A DNA stretch of 36,909 bases from Planctomycetota bacterium (GCA_020426005.1 JAGQQW010000024.1:1-36909), one strand, 5' to 3'; counted from the stretch's first letter, positions 1 through 9,716 are shown. A program made the numbers and translations. The notes: a model not told the origin generated them from the letters alone.

Positions 1-821
<821 letters not shown>

Positions 822-970
822 CTACACAGCGCGTGCAGCAACGTCCAGACCTGCGGCGGCGAACCGCGGTGCGCGATGGACCTATCCGTAGGCCGACGAG
901 ACACGCGCGCACCATCGGACCTTGGATCCGCCGCAGCCCGCTGATCCGAGATTGCGAGTACGATGCAAGG

Positions 971-1939
971 ATGAATCTCATCCAAGGCAACGTCGCCGGT
1001 TCCCGACGAAGGATCACCCAAGTCGCCTTCGCAACCCTTCTGACCACCGTCTCCGTGAGTGCACAATGCCTGCCGTGCGCCGCGGAGTTCGACGATGCAG
1101 TGCTCTTGACCGCAGGCGTCGCCTCCCAAGACGCGACGTACGGGATACGCATCCGTACGCAGGCGAACCTCGCGGTCTTTTCGATCCTCATCATGACGAA
1201 CGGCACGAACGGAACCGTCGGTATCTGGAGCCACGACGTCGCCGCGGGGACCCCGAACAAGCCGATCGTGAGTGCCGGCTGGTCGACCAACGATGTGACC
1301 CCCAACTGGAAAGGTGCATCGTTCGGCAAGCCGACGATCTTGTCGGCGAATCAGGACTACTGGGTCGTTCTGCGGACGAACCCTGCGAGTTCGAGCCCAT
1401 CGCTTCGCGCCAAGTCGAGCAATGGTCAGACCTACGCCTATAGCCAAAACGACGGACGAACATGGTCCGGTGTCGCCCGTGGCTATGAATGGAAGTACCG
1501 CCTGCACTGCTGCCCGATCCCGAATCTCGCGAGTGCGACCGGATTCGGCTCGGCATGTGGCGGCTCGAGCTTCGTGCCGAGTGGGACGAATGCAGTGCCC
1601 GTGTTCGGCACGCAGAGCGAGTTCTCGGTCGAAGGCGCGCGCGCCAATGCACCCGCAATCCTCGCCATTGGTGGCAGCGCGCAGCGGTGGGGCGCGTTCC
1701 AGTTGCCACTCGATTTGACCCAGGCGGGTGCACCCAATTGCTCGCTCTATGCCTCGCTCGACCTGCTTCTGGCGACGGTCGCGTCTGGGCCAGGCACCGC
1801 GCGACTGCTGCTGCCGATCCCCCGCGACAACGCGCTCCTCGGGATCGCGTTCTACTCGCAGTGGATCGTGCTCGATCCGGCAGTCAACCAGTTCGGTGCG
1901 GCGTTTTCCCAGGGCGTGAGATCCGTCATCGGGGCGTAG
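971..1939 (+). CDS. Secreted protein of unknown function with the shared C-terminal domain
   Basis: The 322-residue product has a basic N-terminus, a hydrophobic segment and an Ala-X-Ala-like cleavage site near residue 31 (SVSAQ), so Sec export is likely. Residues about 35-180 form a domain rich in beta-strand-like sequence that resembles choice-of-anchor-type extracellular domains, with alternating hydrophobics and WSH, WSTND and WKYRL motifs. Residues about 205-322 are a C-terminal domain that recurs in several other genes of this window. It begins FGSACGG, contains LPIPRDNALLG and FYSQW, and ends near VIGA. The frame is open upstream to 677, but the ATG at 971 is chosen because it places the signal peptide at the terminus and has AAGG just upstream. 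No enzymatic motif is visible. Confidence 0.8.
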   Translation: MNLIQGNVAGSRRRITQVAFATLLTTVSVSAQCLPCAAEFDDAVLLTAGVASQDATYGIRIRTQANLAVFSILIMTNGTNGTVGIWSHDVAAGTPNKPIVSAGWSTNDVTPNWKGASFGKPTILSANQDYWVVLRTNPASSSPSLRAKSSNGQTYAYSQNDGRTWSGVARGYEWKYRLHCCPIPNLASATGFGSACGGSSFVPSGTNAVPVFGTQSEFSVEGARANAPAILAIGGSAQRWGAFQLPLDLTQAGAPNCSLYASLDLLLATVASGPGTARLLLPIPRDNALLGIAFYSQWIVLDPAVNQFGAAFSQGVRSVIGA

Positions 1940-2418
1940 CAAATCGTGAGCGCGAACCTTGGGCGACAGTCGGAGGATGCGCGCTCGGCGGCTCGCTGAT
2001 TCGCTGCGACGAAGGCGCCGATCAGGGTGCGGGCCGGCTTATCCTCGCGGATCAATCTTGCGACTATCAGATATGCGCACGCCTGAACTGCCGCGGCTCT
2101 GAGGGACGATCTCGTCGAGCCCTGCAAGCGTAAGCGCATACGAATACGAGACTTGAGAACGAGCAGTCAACGCGGCACGTCGATGGCACACCGTTCGCTT
2201 TGTGCCCCTCGTCGGACGGAAGCGGCCAGCTCCGCATCGCGAAGCTCGGTTCCGCGTGTCTCCACCGACCGGTGAAGCTGGTTCGAGTCCAGCACCAATG
2301 AGACTTGGTTGTCGATTCTCCGCGCTCGCCCGGGAGCCATGCCCGGCCTTGCGCCGGTTCGACCGGCCCGCCGCGTGTGGTGGGCGGGCGCGGAGGATCT
2401 CTCTCTTCGAGGCGCAGC
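1940..2418. other. 479-base gap without a supported gene
   Basis: No reading frame here has a plausible start with ribosome binding site, domain, or codon use like the neighbours. A tRNA T-arm look-alike lies at 2277-2293 but has no acceptor or anticodon stems. The 3' end contains two overlapping GC-rich hairpins in the leader of the next gene. The gap probably holds the promoter and leader of the SPFH gene. A small RNA cannot be excluded. Confidence 0.5.
2353..2389 (+). promoter_or_regulatory. Two overlapping, mutually exclusive hairpins in the SPFH gene leader
   Basis: GCCGGT-tcg-ACCGGC (2353-2367) and GCCCGCC-N10-GGCGGGC (2366-2389) are both perfect inverted repeats and share bases 2366-2367, so the two cannot both form completely. 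They end about 30 bases before the start codon at 2419. The arrangement resembles an attenuator or a leader switch, but no U-run or leader peptide was identified. Confidence 0.35.
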
Positions 2419-3198
2419 ATGAATCCCACGATCCTCACCCTCCTCGTACTCTGCCCGATCGCAGTCCTCGTCGCGGGAATCGCGCTCGTGATCCGTCGCC
2501 GGCTCATCGTCGATGTCGAGCCGCACGAGCAGGTCTACGCCACGCGCAAGGGAACGCGATTCGGGCCGCTCGCGACGGGGCGTCACGTGTTCTGGCAACT
2601 GCCATGGCTGGGAACGGCGCGCGTGGATCGCTTCGATCTGCGCTCTTTGGAGTTGCACGTTGCCGGACAAGAGCTGCTCACGAAGGACCGTGTCCAACTG
2701 AAGGCGACGGCGCTCGCCTATTACCGAATCGTGGATGCGAACAAGCTTCTCGATGAACTCGGCAACTGGCAGCACCGCGTCTACTACGAGACGCAGCTCG
2801 CGCTCCGTGCAGTGATCGCGACGATCGCACTCGACGACCTTCTCGAAAACCGGCAAGCGGCGAGCGATCAGGTGAACGCGTCTCTCGCACCGGTGTTCGC
2901 GGCCTACGGGTGCACACTCGAGAACGCGAAGATCCTGGACTGGATGCTGAGCGGCGACCTCAAGCGTGCGATGGCCGAAGCCGCCGAAGCACGCGCTCGA
3001 GGCAAGGCCAAGCTCGAGCGCGCTCGGGCAGAAGCCGCGTCGCTTCGAAACCTCGCGAACGCGGCGCGCATGGTTCGCGAGAACCGCGAACTGCTCGAGC
3101 TGCGAACGCTCGAAGTCGCGGACAAGGCTGCCGAGTCGACGGGCAACACGCTCGTGCTCGGCCTCGACGACCTGAAATCGCTCAGCGCACGAGCGTGA
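2419..3198 (+). CDS. SPFH/band-7 domain membrane protein (slipin-like)
   Basis: The 259-residue protein has one N-terminal membrane helix at about 4-26, an SPFH/band-7 domain at about 30-185 and an Ala/Arg/Glu-rich coiled coil at about 183-235. The order is typical of stomatin, slipin and prohibitin relatives, which oligomerise on membranes and organise membrane microdomains or protease complexes. Family-like stretches include VYATRKGTRFGPLATGRHVF, where a basic loop follows the helix, and LLTKDRVQLKATA, the central strand region. The start at 2419 has GAGG six bases upstream; an in-frame extension upstream lacks a hydrophobic start and is not favoured. The gene overlaps the tail of the convergent gene ending at 3182 by 17 bases. 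No partner such as an NfeD protease is adjacent. Confidence 0.85.
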   Translation: MNPTILTLLVLCPIAVLVAGIALVIRRRLIVDVEPHEQVYATRKGTRFGPLATGRHVFWQLPWLGTARVDRFDLRSLELHVAGQELLTKDRVQLKATALAYYRIVDANKLLDELGNWQHRVYYETQLALRAVIATIALDDLLENRQAASDQVNASLAPVFAAYGCTLENAKILDWMLSGDLKRAMAEAAEARARGKAKLERARAEAASLRNLANAARMVRENRELLELRTLEVADKAAESTGNTLVLGLDDLKSLSARA

Positions 3199-4198
3199 TG
3201 ATGCTGACCGAGTTGAACGTCGACGGGCCGTTGGTGCCGCGGCTGTCGACGCGGAGGCTGCGCATGAGACCCACGGTTCCCATGATCGAAGTCATGACGT
3301 TGGTCGTGGCCCAGCCGGCGGTGTTCGACGTCGTCTGGTGCATCGCCTGAACGCTCCAGACATCGGTGTCCGCAGTCTTGAGCGTGAACGGCGCCGCGAT
3401 CGTCGCGGCTCCGGTTCCGTCCGTCACCGCGGGAAGCGAGAAGATCGGCTCGAGACCGAGTTCACACGTGGTCATCCCGAGCCCGCTCAGGTCGACGGGT
3501 AGCGGCACCGAACCCGCGAAGAGCACCTTATCGACACCGAGCATGAAGAGACACGCAGAGTTCGCCTGTGCGCCCTTGACGGCCATCGTGTACGTGCCAT
3601 TCGTGTAGGCGGCCGAGAGCGTGCCACCACAGGCGTTGCCCGACGTGAGCATCAGCGAGCCCGACTTCGAGTTGCCTGCGTTCATGCGCAACAAGCCGGA
3701 AACTGCACCAGGCGTGAACGCGTGCTGCAGGATCAAGTTCGGCCCCGTGAAGACGAATGGTCGCGTGTGCTTGATCCACATGTGCACGTCATTGGAATCG
3801 ACTCCCGCACCGCGCGCGGGCAGATTGAGCGTGTTGTTGAACACCGTCGCCGCGGTCGCGGTGAGATTCTTCTTCGGATCGGGATCCATCGCGGACCACG
3901 CCGACGAGACGTTGTCGAGAACGAGACCGTAGTTGAACGTGACCGCGCCGCTCGTGGTGGTGCCGTGCGCGCGCAAACCCGACTCGTTGATCACCAACGC
4001 AGTCTTGATCTGATCTCCGCGGAACCAGAGCTGCTCGACACGGTTGCCTTGCGCTGTCGGATCCCAAGTCGAGAGAACGCCGCCGTAGGAGCCGGTCAAT
4101 GCCGCGGGAAGCGCGCGTGCGTGCGGCGTGACCTGTGCGCACACAGACGCAGATAGGACATAGAGGCACGCAGCAACGAGAGACAATCGTATCGCCAT
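3182..4198 (-). CDS. Secreted protein of unknown function
   Basis: The 338-residue product begins with a clear signal peptide (MAIRLS, hydrophobic core, SVCAQ near residue 22). The central part is beta-rich and contains an extracellular-looking VEQLWFRGDQ segment. The last ~120 residues match the general outline of the shared C-terminal domain of this window: LPVDLSGLG, a Cys, LPAVTDGTG, then Q and GWATTN. The start ATG at 4198 has AGGGG upstream at about 9 bases, and this choice puts the signal peptide at the N-terminus. Its stop codon lies inside the end of the convergent SPFH gene. There is no recognisable catalytic site. It is probably exported to the periplasm or surface. Confidence 0.8.
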   Translation of the reverse strand: MAIRLSLVAACLYVLSASVCAQVTPHARALPAALTGSYGGVLSTWDPTAQGNRVEQLWFRGDQIKTALVINESGLRAHGTTTSGAVTFNYGLVLDNVSSAWSAMDPDPKKNLTATAATVFNNTLNLPARGAGVDSNDVHMWIKHTRPFVFTGPNLILQHAFTPGAVSGLLRMNAGNSKSGSLMLTSGNACGGTLSAAYTNGTYTMAVKGAQANSACLFMLGVDKVLFAGSVPLPVDLSGLGMTTCELGLEPIFSLPAVTDGTGAATIAAPFTLKTADTDVWSVQAMHQTTSNTAGWATTNVMTSIMGTVGLMRSLRVDSRGTNGPSTFNSVSIITLVR

Positions 4199-4463
4199 TG
4201 GTATGGACCCCTGGAGAGCAGAAGGCAGAGCGCGACACTGCCGACATCTGGGCAAGCCGCGTGAAACACGCCCCCGCCACCATAGCAAGGGTCGGACAGG
4301 GCGCACGCGACAAAGATCAACCGCGTCTACGACACGCTCGCCCTACCGCAGCACTTTTTCTCGTTTCTGCACTCCTGCAAGACCGCGCGTGTTCGCCCTT
4401 ATCGCATGCGTCACAGACGCAATCCAATCAACACGCTTACCCACTCAGGGTCGAAATCGAACA

Positions 4464-5291
4464 ATGCAACAACCACGCTACCAACTCACCCTCTCACTGA
4501 CGATCTGCGCGTTCTTGTCATCGGCAGCGTTCGCACAAGAAGTCGAATGGTATGGACAAGACGACGCACCAGGAATCCTCGTAGCCTTGCCCGACGACGA
4601 CTTCGACAACGTCGTCAACTTCTACATCGATGTCATCCATCAAGACGGCGAAGGACATGGGCTCAAGGGCAAAAAGCTAGTGGAGTTCTACCCCGAAGAG
4701 CAAGACACAGCCCGGGCTTACTATGGCGATGTCGGCCTTGGAGGATCGGCAAACGCCAAATGGACATACAACGACACGATGTGGAAAGAGTCCCACTACG
4801 AGGTGACGTTCACAGGGGCGCTCGACGAGAAGCAACACATCGAAGTTCAGGCAACAGCATCGGTCAATGGCCACGCGACTGCTGCCGCATACCCCATAGC
4901 GAGCTATGCCCGCGCAGAATGCGCCGCTTGGGGTAAAGCCACCGCGGTGTATGGGCAGAATGGCAAGGCGAATGCAGATGCCGGAGGCGCTGTCGCTGTC
5001 GAAACAAAAGCAAGGCAGTACACGAGTGGCTCCGGAGTTACGCTGCCGAATGGTTCGGGCGCGAGCTCCAGTGGAACGTCCTACGTGCTCCTCGGCGGAG
5101 GCGAGCGCAACACACCGATCAGCCAATCCGACCCTGGCGCGTGGGTCGAGACAAGAACATTGACCTGCACGATGAACTGCAGCGCGCAAGGCAGCACATA
5201 TGCAGAGAAGAAGGGAGACGAAACGAAAGCAGACGGCGAGGCCGTCACTACGATTCGGATTCGATCGAAGATCATCACTTCGCAGGAGTGA
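4464..5291 (+). CDS. Secreted protein of unknown function, first gene of a pair
   Basis: The 275-residue protein has a signal peptide (MQQPRYQLTL start, hydrophobic core, SAAFAQ, cleavage near 24). The mature part begins with an acidic segment and has an Ala/Gly-rich middle (about 127-185) that alternates small residues with Asn, Thr and Lys. Three cysteines are visible in the mature protein (153, 235, 239). No known family is recognised. The next gene starts 6 bases after its stop, so the two are almost certainly cotranscribed. Codon choice is noticeably less GC-rich than in the flanking genes (for example many AAG, ACA, GCA), which could reflect transfer. The start ATG at 4464 is the first that yields the signal peptide; a weak AGGG lies about 13 bases upstream. 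Confidence 0.7.
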   Translation: MQQPRYQLTLSLTICAFLSSAAFAQEVEWYGQDDAPGILVALPDDDFDNVVNFYIDVIHQDGEGHGLKGKKLVEFYPEEQDTARAYYGDVGLGGSANAKWTYNDTMWKESHYEVTFTGALDEKQHIEVQATASVNGHATAAAYPIASYARAECAAWGKATAVYGQNGKANADAGGAVAVETKARQYTSGSGVTLPNGSGASSSGTSYVLLGGGERNTPISQSDPGAWVETRTLTCTMNCSAQGSTYAEKKGDETKADGEAVTTIRIRSKIITSQE

Positions 5292-5297
5292 TCGGTG

Positions 5298-6686
5298 ATG
5301 AATGTCAGGCTTGCACAGATCGCATCATTCACGGGCCTTACCATCCTGGCAGGCCTGGCTTTCTACTCCCTCACGGCAGAACACTCCACTCTCCCATCGG
5401 CACAGCTACGATCCCTGGCACAGCCGGTGGAAGTGCACGCTGCACCGCGCCAGATCGCACTCGATGCCCGTGAATCCGATAGCGAGGTCGGCGAAGGCCG
5501 GATCTCGACGACACGCGTCTGCATTCGGACGCGATCCAGCGATGTCCCGATCGCAAATCACCCCGTATCGCTCACGACGCAACAGTGCGCAGTCACGTGT
5601 CGAACGGATCGCAACGGCATGCTCGAACTCCCATCAGCGTCGCCGAGCGCTGCAATGCTGAACTCGTTGAGCGCATCGCCGGCATTTCTCCCGACGCCGG
5701 CTGTGGCTATCGACGGAAGTATCGCGGTCGAAGCAATCGGAGCGATTAGCTTCGTGCATGCCGTTGCCCCGCGAATGCGCGTGCCGATCCAATTCGTCAT
5801 CGCGACGTGGTTGGAGTCGGACTGGCCGATCACCCGACGCTTTGCGATGGAATGCTGCATCAACCCCGACCGAGCTTGGGAACAGGCGGTGGCACATCCG
5901 CACGTAACCGTACGCCAAGTACTGCCAGGACACGAAGTGCGCATGCCAGAAGGGCGCTACATGGCACTCGTTCGTGCAACTGGCTGCAGACTCGTCGAGC
6001 CAGCGCATGCCCTGTTTGCCGGACATGCATTCGGACGAACGACACGCATCTCGACGATACCGGGTGATCGGTGTCTCTTGACAGCGCCGCTCGACGTGCG
6101 GTTCGGAGAGGTTCAAACGGTAGGGATACAGTCGGAGAATCCCGTATCGACGCGAATTCACCTTGGACGCTTCAGCTCGTGCAGCGACCTACGACTGCGC
6201 ATTTCGAAGCAGCGAAAGCAAGGAGAGCACGGCACGTTGTCGGTGCCGCTACACTCGCTTCGCCTCGAACGAGGGCGGTCGTACTACGACTTGGAACTCG
6301 AACCTGGCAAATACCATGTGGACGCCTCGGCTTGGATTGACCCATATCAAGCGCTCGTCGCTGGCATAGACATACGAATCGATGCGGCTTGCGAATGCAT
6401 CGAGGCGCGACTCGATCACGGCATCGGCGCGCGAACGCTCACGATCGACCGCACACCAAAGCAGTGGGCGTTTCGCTACCGCCCACCGAGACCTTCGATC
6501 GGGGATGATCACGAACATACGGTCGAAGCGGCGTGGTTCCGCAGCAATCGCGACGGACCTTGCACGCTCACGGGCGTGCCAGCGAATGCCGAGTGCGTCT
6601 TGCTCATCAAGGCAGACGATGCCCAGGGCGAGCTGCGCAGAGTGCAGATCGCTCCAGAAGACAGCCACATAGCCATCTCTTCGTGA
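5298..6686 (+). CDS. Membrane-anchored protein with a carboxypeptidase-regulatory-like segment
   Basis: The 462-residue product has one N-terminal hydrophobic helix (about 8-25) and a long presumably periplasmic part. Residues about 66-112 (VCIRTRSSDVPIANHPVSLT, then TCRTDRNGMLELPSA) follow the pattern of carboxypeptidase-regulatory-like Ig folds, which carry a TDxxG turn. The tail (TGVPANAECVLLIKADDAQG) may be another such fold. Numerous cysteines occur in pairs such as ECC and CEC. The ribosome binding site AGGAG at 5284-5288 sits inside the end of the upstream gene. It is 9 bases from the ATG at 5298 and 6 bases from an in-frame GTG at 5295, so the start could be either. Function is unknown; by position it acts with the secreted protein at 4464. 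Confidence 0.7.
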   Translation: MNVRLAQIASFTGLTILAGLAFYSLTAEHSTLPSAQLRSLAQPVEVHAAPRQIALDARESDSEVGEGRISTTRVCIRTRSSDVPIANHPVSLTTQQCAVTCRTDRNGMLELPSASPSAAMLNSLSASPAFLPTPAVAIDGSIAVEAIGAISFVHAVAPRMRVPIQFVIATWLESDWPITRRFAMECCINPDRAWEQAVAHPHVTVRQVLPGHEVRMPEGRYMALVRATGCRLVEPAHALFAGHAFGRTTRISTIPGDRCLLTAPLDVRFGEVQTVGIQSENPVSTRIHLGRFSSCSDLRLRISKQRKQGEHGTLSVPLHSLRLERGRSYYDLELEPGKYHVDASAWIDPYQALVAGIDIRIDAACECIEARLDHGIGARTLTIDRTPKQWAFRYRPPRPSIGDDHEHTVEAAWFRSNRDGPCTLTGVPANAECVLLIKADDAQGELRRVQIAPEDSHIAISS

Positions 6687-6728
6687 GCAGACTGACCACG
6701 GCGACGACAGTATCGCGCGAGACCAAGA

Positions 6729-7709
6729 TCAGCGCCCGAACACCGCGACAACCGCACGATGGTCAGAGACGACTGGCGGCAGGACTCGTTCGGACATCAG
6801 TCGCCATTCACTCGGCGCCAGCACATAGTCGATACGCTGCGTCGGAGCACTTGCTGGAAAAGTCCCTACGCCGTCGAAATTGCCAGCGAACTCACCGCTC
6901 TCCTCGAGGAGACGCATGGACCGTGACGCAGGCAGCGCATTGAAATCACCGGCAACGATGAACTGACGACGATCGATCTGCCTCAATAGATCACGAATCT
7001 GTGCGAGGTTGTTGTCAGCATCGAACGAGTCGTGATGCACACTCGCGACCCAGACGTTGTCGAGATAAGGGATCCGCACACACAGCGTCCGTCGATTGTT
7101 GCGCGTCACCCAGAATGGCTTTCTCCCAGGGATGTCGCCATTGGTCGAGGCATCGATCACCCAACGGCTGAGAATCGCATTGCCGCCGACGATACGAAAG
7201 AACGGCAGCCCGAAGTTGTAGCACTCTCCGAATGCGTAGTGCCGGAGCCCCGTCGCCATCGCGAGCTCTCGAACCTGGTCGACAGGGCAGAGGCTGCATT
7301 CTTGAACGACCTCGGAGAGACACACGATGTCCGGCGCGGCATCGCTCAGGAGCGCGCCCACCGCTCGCACACGCTTCCTCACCGCATCCGCCGAATCGAA
7401 GCGCAACCCTCCGTGGTGGAGTTCGAGCTTGGCGAGGTTGAAGGCGACGATGCGCACCTCCCGCTTGCCGATCGACTTCGATGCGGCGCCCTCTTCAATG
7501 GACCCGACGATCGCCACGTTGGCCTTTGCCATCACGAGCCCGTTGAACGCGACGAGCCCTGCGATCACGACGACGACCAGCACCGAGCCCCACGCGGCAA
7601 GGCGAAGGCCCTTCTTCCACTCGACGGCACGCCAAATCGCAGGTGCATCCACGAGCACTACGGTAGCAATAGTCACACCGAACCCGGCGAAGAGCACGAA
7701 TCGGGACAA
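6729..7709 (-). CDS. Membrane-anchored endonuclease/exonuclease/phosphatase (EEP) family protein
   Basis: The 326-residue protein has two hydrophobic N-terminal segments (about 3-22 and 38-58), then an EEP domain at about 84-326. The metal and active-site motifs are in order: AFNLAKL with Asn91, CLSEVVQE with Glu133, SVHHDS with His225-226, AGDFNALP with Asp255 and Asn257, RIDYVL with Asp294, and SDHRAVV with Asp316-His317. This fold hydrolyses phosphodiester or phosphomonoester bonds in nucleic acids, phosphoinositides or sphingolipids. The membrane anchor points the catalytic domain to one side of the membrane, more like the uncharacterised EEP membrane proteins than DNA-repair nucleases. 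The start is a TTG at 7709, because an in-frame stop lies five codons upstream; a GTG four codons in is an alternative. Confidence 0.88.
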   Translation of the reverse strand: MSRFVLFAGFGVTIATVVLVDAPAIWRAVEWKKGLRLAAWGSVLVVVVIAGLVAFNGLVMAKANVAIVGSIEEGAASKSIGKREVRIVAFNLAKLELHHGGLRFDSADAVRKRVRAVGALLSDAAPDIVCLSEVVQECSLCPVDQVRELAMATGLRHYAFGECYNFGLPFFRIVGGNAILSRWVIDASTNGDIPGRKPFWVTRNNRRTLCVRIPYLDNVWVASVHHDSFDADNNLAQIRDLLRQIDRRQFIVAGDFNALPASRSMRLLEESGEFAGNFDGVGTFPASAPTQRIDYVLAPSEWRLMSERVLPPVVSDHRAVVAVFGR

Positions 7710-7759
7710 CCGACCGGCATGTCATGGCGTGACGCTTCCGGTCCGAGTACACAGTCTCC

Positions 7760-8950
7760 ATGACATTGCTCGTCCCTCGCGATCCCATGGGGATCTATCA
7801 GATCCTCTTCGCCTTCGCCTCGCAGACTGGTTCCTATATCGGCGATCCCGGAACTCGACCGATGAGCCAGGGCTTTCCGCTAACGACGCCGGTGCCGGGC
7901 GGCCCCGAGCTGCCGGCCTCGATCGAAGTCACGGCGACGGATCGCATGTATCCGAAGGCGGATGGCACGCCCGCGCTACGTCGTGCGATCGCCGACTACT
8001 ACAACACGTACTACGGCAGCAAGCTGACTGACGCCAACGTCATGGTCTTCGCGGGCGGTCGCCCAGCGCTCGTTGCGCTGTTGTGGATGATGGCAGACGA
8101 CCTCTGCGTCTCCATCGAAGAGACCGAATACACGCCGTATTGGGACATGCTTCGCCATTGTGCTCGGAACTACGTGATCGTCCCGAGCAACGAAGAAAAC
8201 CGCTTTCGCCCGAGCCTCGAGACCCATCGCGCTGCGCACTCGAGCGAAGGTCAAGGTCGACAACTGTTGCTCCGTAGCAACCCGTGCAATCCGACCGGCG
8301 TCGAGCTGCAAGCATCCGACCTCGACCAGCTCGCGAACTGGACCCGAGAGTCGAACTTCTCGGCGATCGTCGACGAGGCCTACGAGTTCTTCTGCGATCC
8401 CGAACCACGCAGCGTGCTCGCACACGTGAAGGAAATCGACGAGCACAATCTGTTCGTCGTCGGCGCGGCCACGAAGGGACTGCAATCACCGGGCGCTCGC
8501 ACGGGCTGGGTCGTCGGCCCTGCACGCGAGATCGAAGTGCTGCGCAACTACTCGTCCTACGGCATGGGTGGCGTGAGCCAGCTCTCGCAAAACTACGTGC
8601 TGCGCTTGTTCGAGCCCGAGCACATCGCTGCCGCACGATCCGCGATCGCGAAGTTCTACAACGAACAGCGCAAGCGCTACTGCGCTGCCCTCGTCGAACT
8701 CGGCTGCGAAGACTACACGGGCAATGGTGGCTTCTACAGCTGGGTCAAACTCCCCGGGGGCATGACAGCGGCCGAGTGCAACAAGCGGTTGTTCGAACAT
8801 AAGGCCGCGATCCTTCCCGGCGAACTCTGCGACATGCACCGGCGCGGCGACGCTTCGCCCCTAGCACGGTTCATCCGCGTATCGTTCGGCCCGCGGAAGC
8901 CGGAAGACTTCAACGGGGATATCGCCGCACTGCGGAACGCGTTGTCGTGA
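7760..8950 (+). CDS. PLP-dependent aminotransferase, class I/II fold
   Basis: The 396-residue length is normal for fold-type I aminotransferases. Diagnostic sequences are NPCNPTG at 174-180, DEAY at 205-208 (Asp205 pairs with the pyridine nitrogen), the Schiff-base lysine Lys239 in AATKGLQSPGARTGW, and Arg373 in FIRVSFG, which usually binds the substrate carboxylate. It probably transfers an amino group between an amino acid and a 2-oxo acid in the cytoplasm; substrate cannot be told from sequence. The start at 7760 is the first ATG. A second ATG nine codons in (7787) precedes a more family-like beginning and is possible. It is divergent from the EEP gene with a 50-base gap that must hold both promoters. 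Confidence 0.9.
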   Translation: MTLLVPRDPMGIYQILFAFASQTGSYIGDPGTRPMSQGFPLTTPVPGGPELPASIEVTATDRMYPKADGTPALRRAIADYYNTYYGSKLTDANVMVFAGGRPALVALLWMMADDLCVSIEETEYTPYWDMLRHCARNYVIVPSNEENRFRPSLETHRAAHSSEGQGRQLLLRSNPCNPTGVELQASDLDQLANWTRESNFSAIVDEAYEFFCDPEPRSVLAHVKEIDEHNLFVVGAATKGLQSPGARTGWVVGPAREIEVLRNYSSYGMGGVSQLSQNYVLRLFEPEHIAAARSAIAKFYNEQRKRYCAALVELGCEDYTGNGGFYSWVKLPGGMTAAECNKRLFEHKAAILPGELCDMHRRGDASPLARFIRVSFGPRKPEDFNGDIAALRNALS

Positions 8951-8959
8951 TGAATCGAC

Positions 8960-9397
8960 TCAGTGCACGCTGACGACGCGTCCATGAGCAACGCCGACAC
9001 GCTTGCCGCCGAGTCGGACTTCGAGAGACATCGCTGAAAGCGCCGTCGACTCGGCAGCGCCGAACTTCGCAAGCGCATCTCGCAGCGATTGCCCAGGATA
9101 GAGCTGCTTCGCTGGAGGCGTCGTGCGCGCTTTCGGCTGAACGGTTGCTGCTGGAACGACGACGGCGATGCCGTCGTGGAACACGAAGCGCGCGTTCTCG
9201 CCTCGCTCACCGTCGTACTCGAAGCCCAGTGCGCACGCCGAAGCCGTGACACGGTTCGGAACGCCCCACGTCTCCAGAACCTTGTCCGGAGTCGCGGCGA
9301 CGAGGCTGTCGATTGTCGCGAGTGTGTCCTGATTTGCTGGCCACGCGCCCAAGAGCATGGCAGCGCACGCGATACCTTTGAGTGTCATGTTGTTCAT
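8960..9397 (-). CDS. Small exported protein of unknown function
   Basis: The 145-residue product begins MNNMTLKG followed by a short hydrophobic stretch (about 8-20) that could be a signal peptide. The mature part contains VLETWGVPNRV and, further on, LRDALAKFGAAES. These two segments resemble the 'd-V---lG-P' strand-turn of BamE/SmpA-like folds, but similarity is weak. The gene is convergent with the aminotransferase, with 9 bases between stops. Another ATG three codons downstream (9388) is equally possible as start. No function is assigned. Confidence 0.6.
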   Translation of the reverse strand: MNNMTLKGIACAAMLLGAWPANQDTLATIDSLVAATPDKVLETWGVPNRVTASACALGFEYDGERGENARFVFHDGIAVVVPAATVQPKARTTPPAKQLYPGQSLRDALAKFGAAESTALSAMSLEVRLGGKRVGVAHGRVVSVH

Positions 9398-9458
9398 GGC
9401 CGCTCGGACGTAAGCCAGGGAGCGAACTTTCGCTCGACGTCATCGCGATAGTCGTGAA

Positions 9459-9706
9459 CAGCAAAGGCGATCCGATCGTCGGCACCTGTGTCGAGGCTCC
9501 CGTTCGCCGCCCTCTCGCTCGACCCGCAGCTCTGGATCCGGTTCCCGCCCGTGCAATCGAGAGCATGGACGGTCCTCGATGTGCCCATCCCGAATCAGAA
9601 CGCGCTGCTGGGAGCGGACCTTCACGTGCAGGCGCTCGTGTTCCACGGCCCGCGACTCGGGGACGCACGGCTCACGAATCGCGCCACAGACCGGGTGATT
9701 CGCTGA
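9459..9706 (+). pseudogene. Remnant of a secreted protein: orphan shared C-terminal domain without start or signal peptide
   Basis: An open stretch of about 80 codons after a stop at 9455-9457 encodes LSLDPQLWIRFPP, DVPIPNQNALLGADLHVQA and a final TNRATDRVIR. This matches the end of the C-terminal domain found in the neighbouring secreted proteins (compare LPIPRDNALLG in the gene at 971 and the IGxx-type endings). It has no signal peptide or plausible full-length start, although a GTG exists at 9488. The upstream part is not found in another frame. An eight-base-pair inverted repeat overlaps its stop codon. It is most simply the 3' end left after deletion of a larger gene, probably joined at the upstream region of the gene at 9397. 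Confidence 0.55.
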
Positions 9707-9716
9707 GCAATCACCC
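9693..9716 (+). terminator. Terminator-like hairpin over the remnant's stop codon
   Basis: GGGTGATT and AATCACCC form a perfect 8-base-pair stem with an 8-base loop that contains the stop codon at 9704-9706. No U-run follows, so Rho-independent termination is uncertain. The position between the remnant and the next gene at 9733 fits a transcript boundary. Confidence 0.4.

Noticed and set aside
2277..2293. GCTGG-TTCGAGT-CCAGC looks like a tRNA T-arm
   Set aside because: No matching 5' acceptor strand, D-arm or anticodon stem was found within 100 bases upstream; the following ACCAATG has no partner. A chance T-arm or remnant is more likely.
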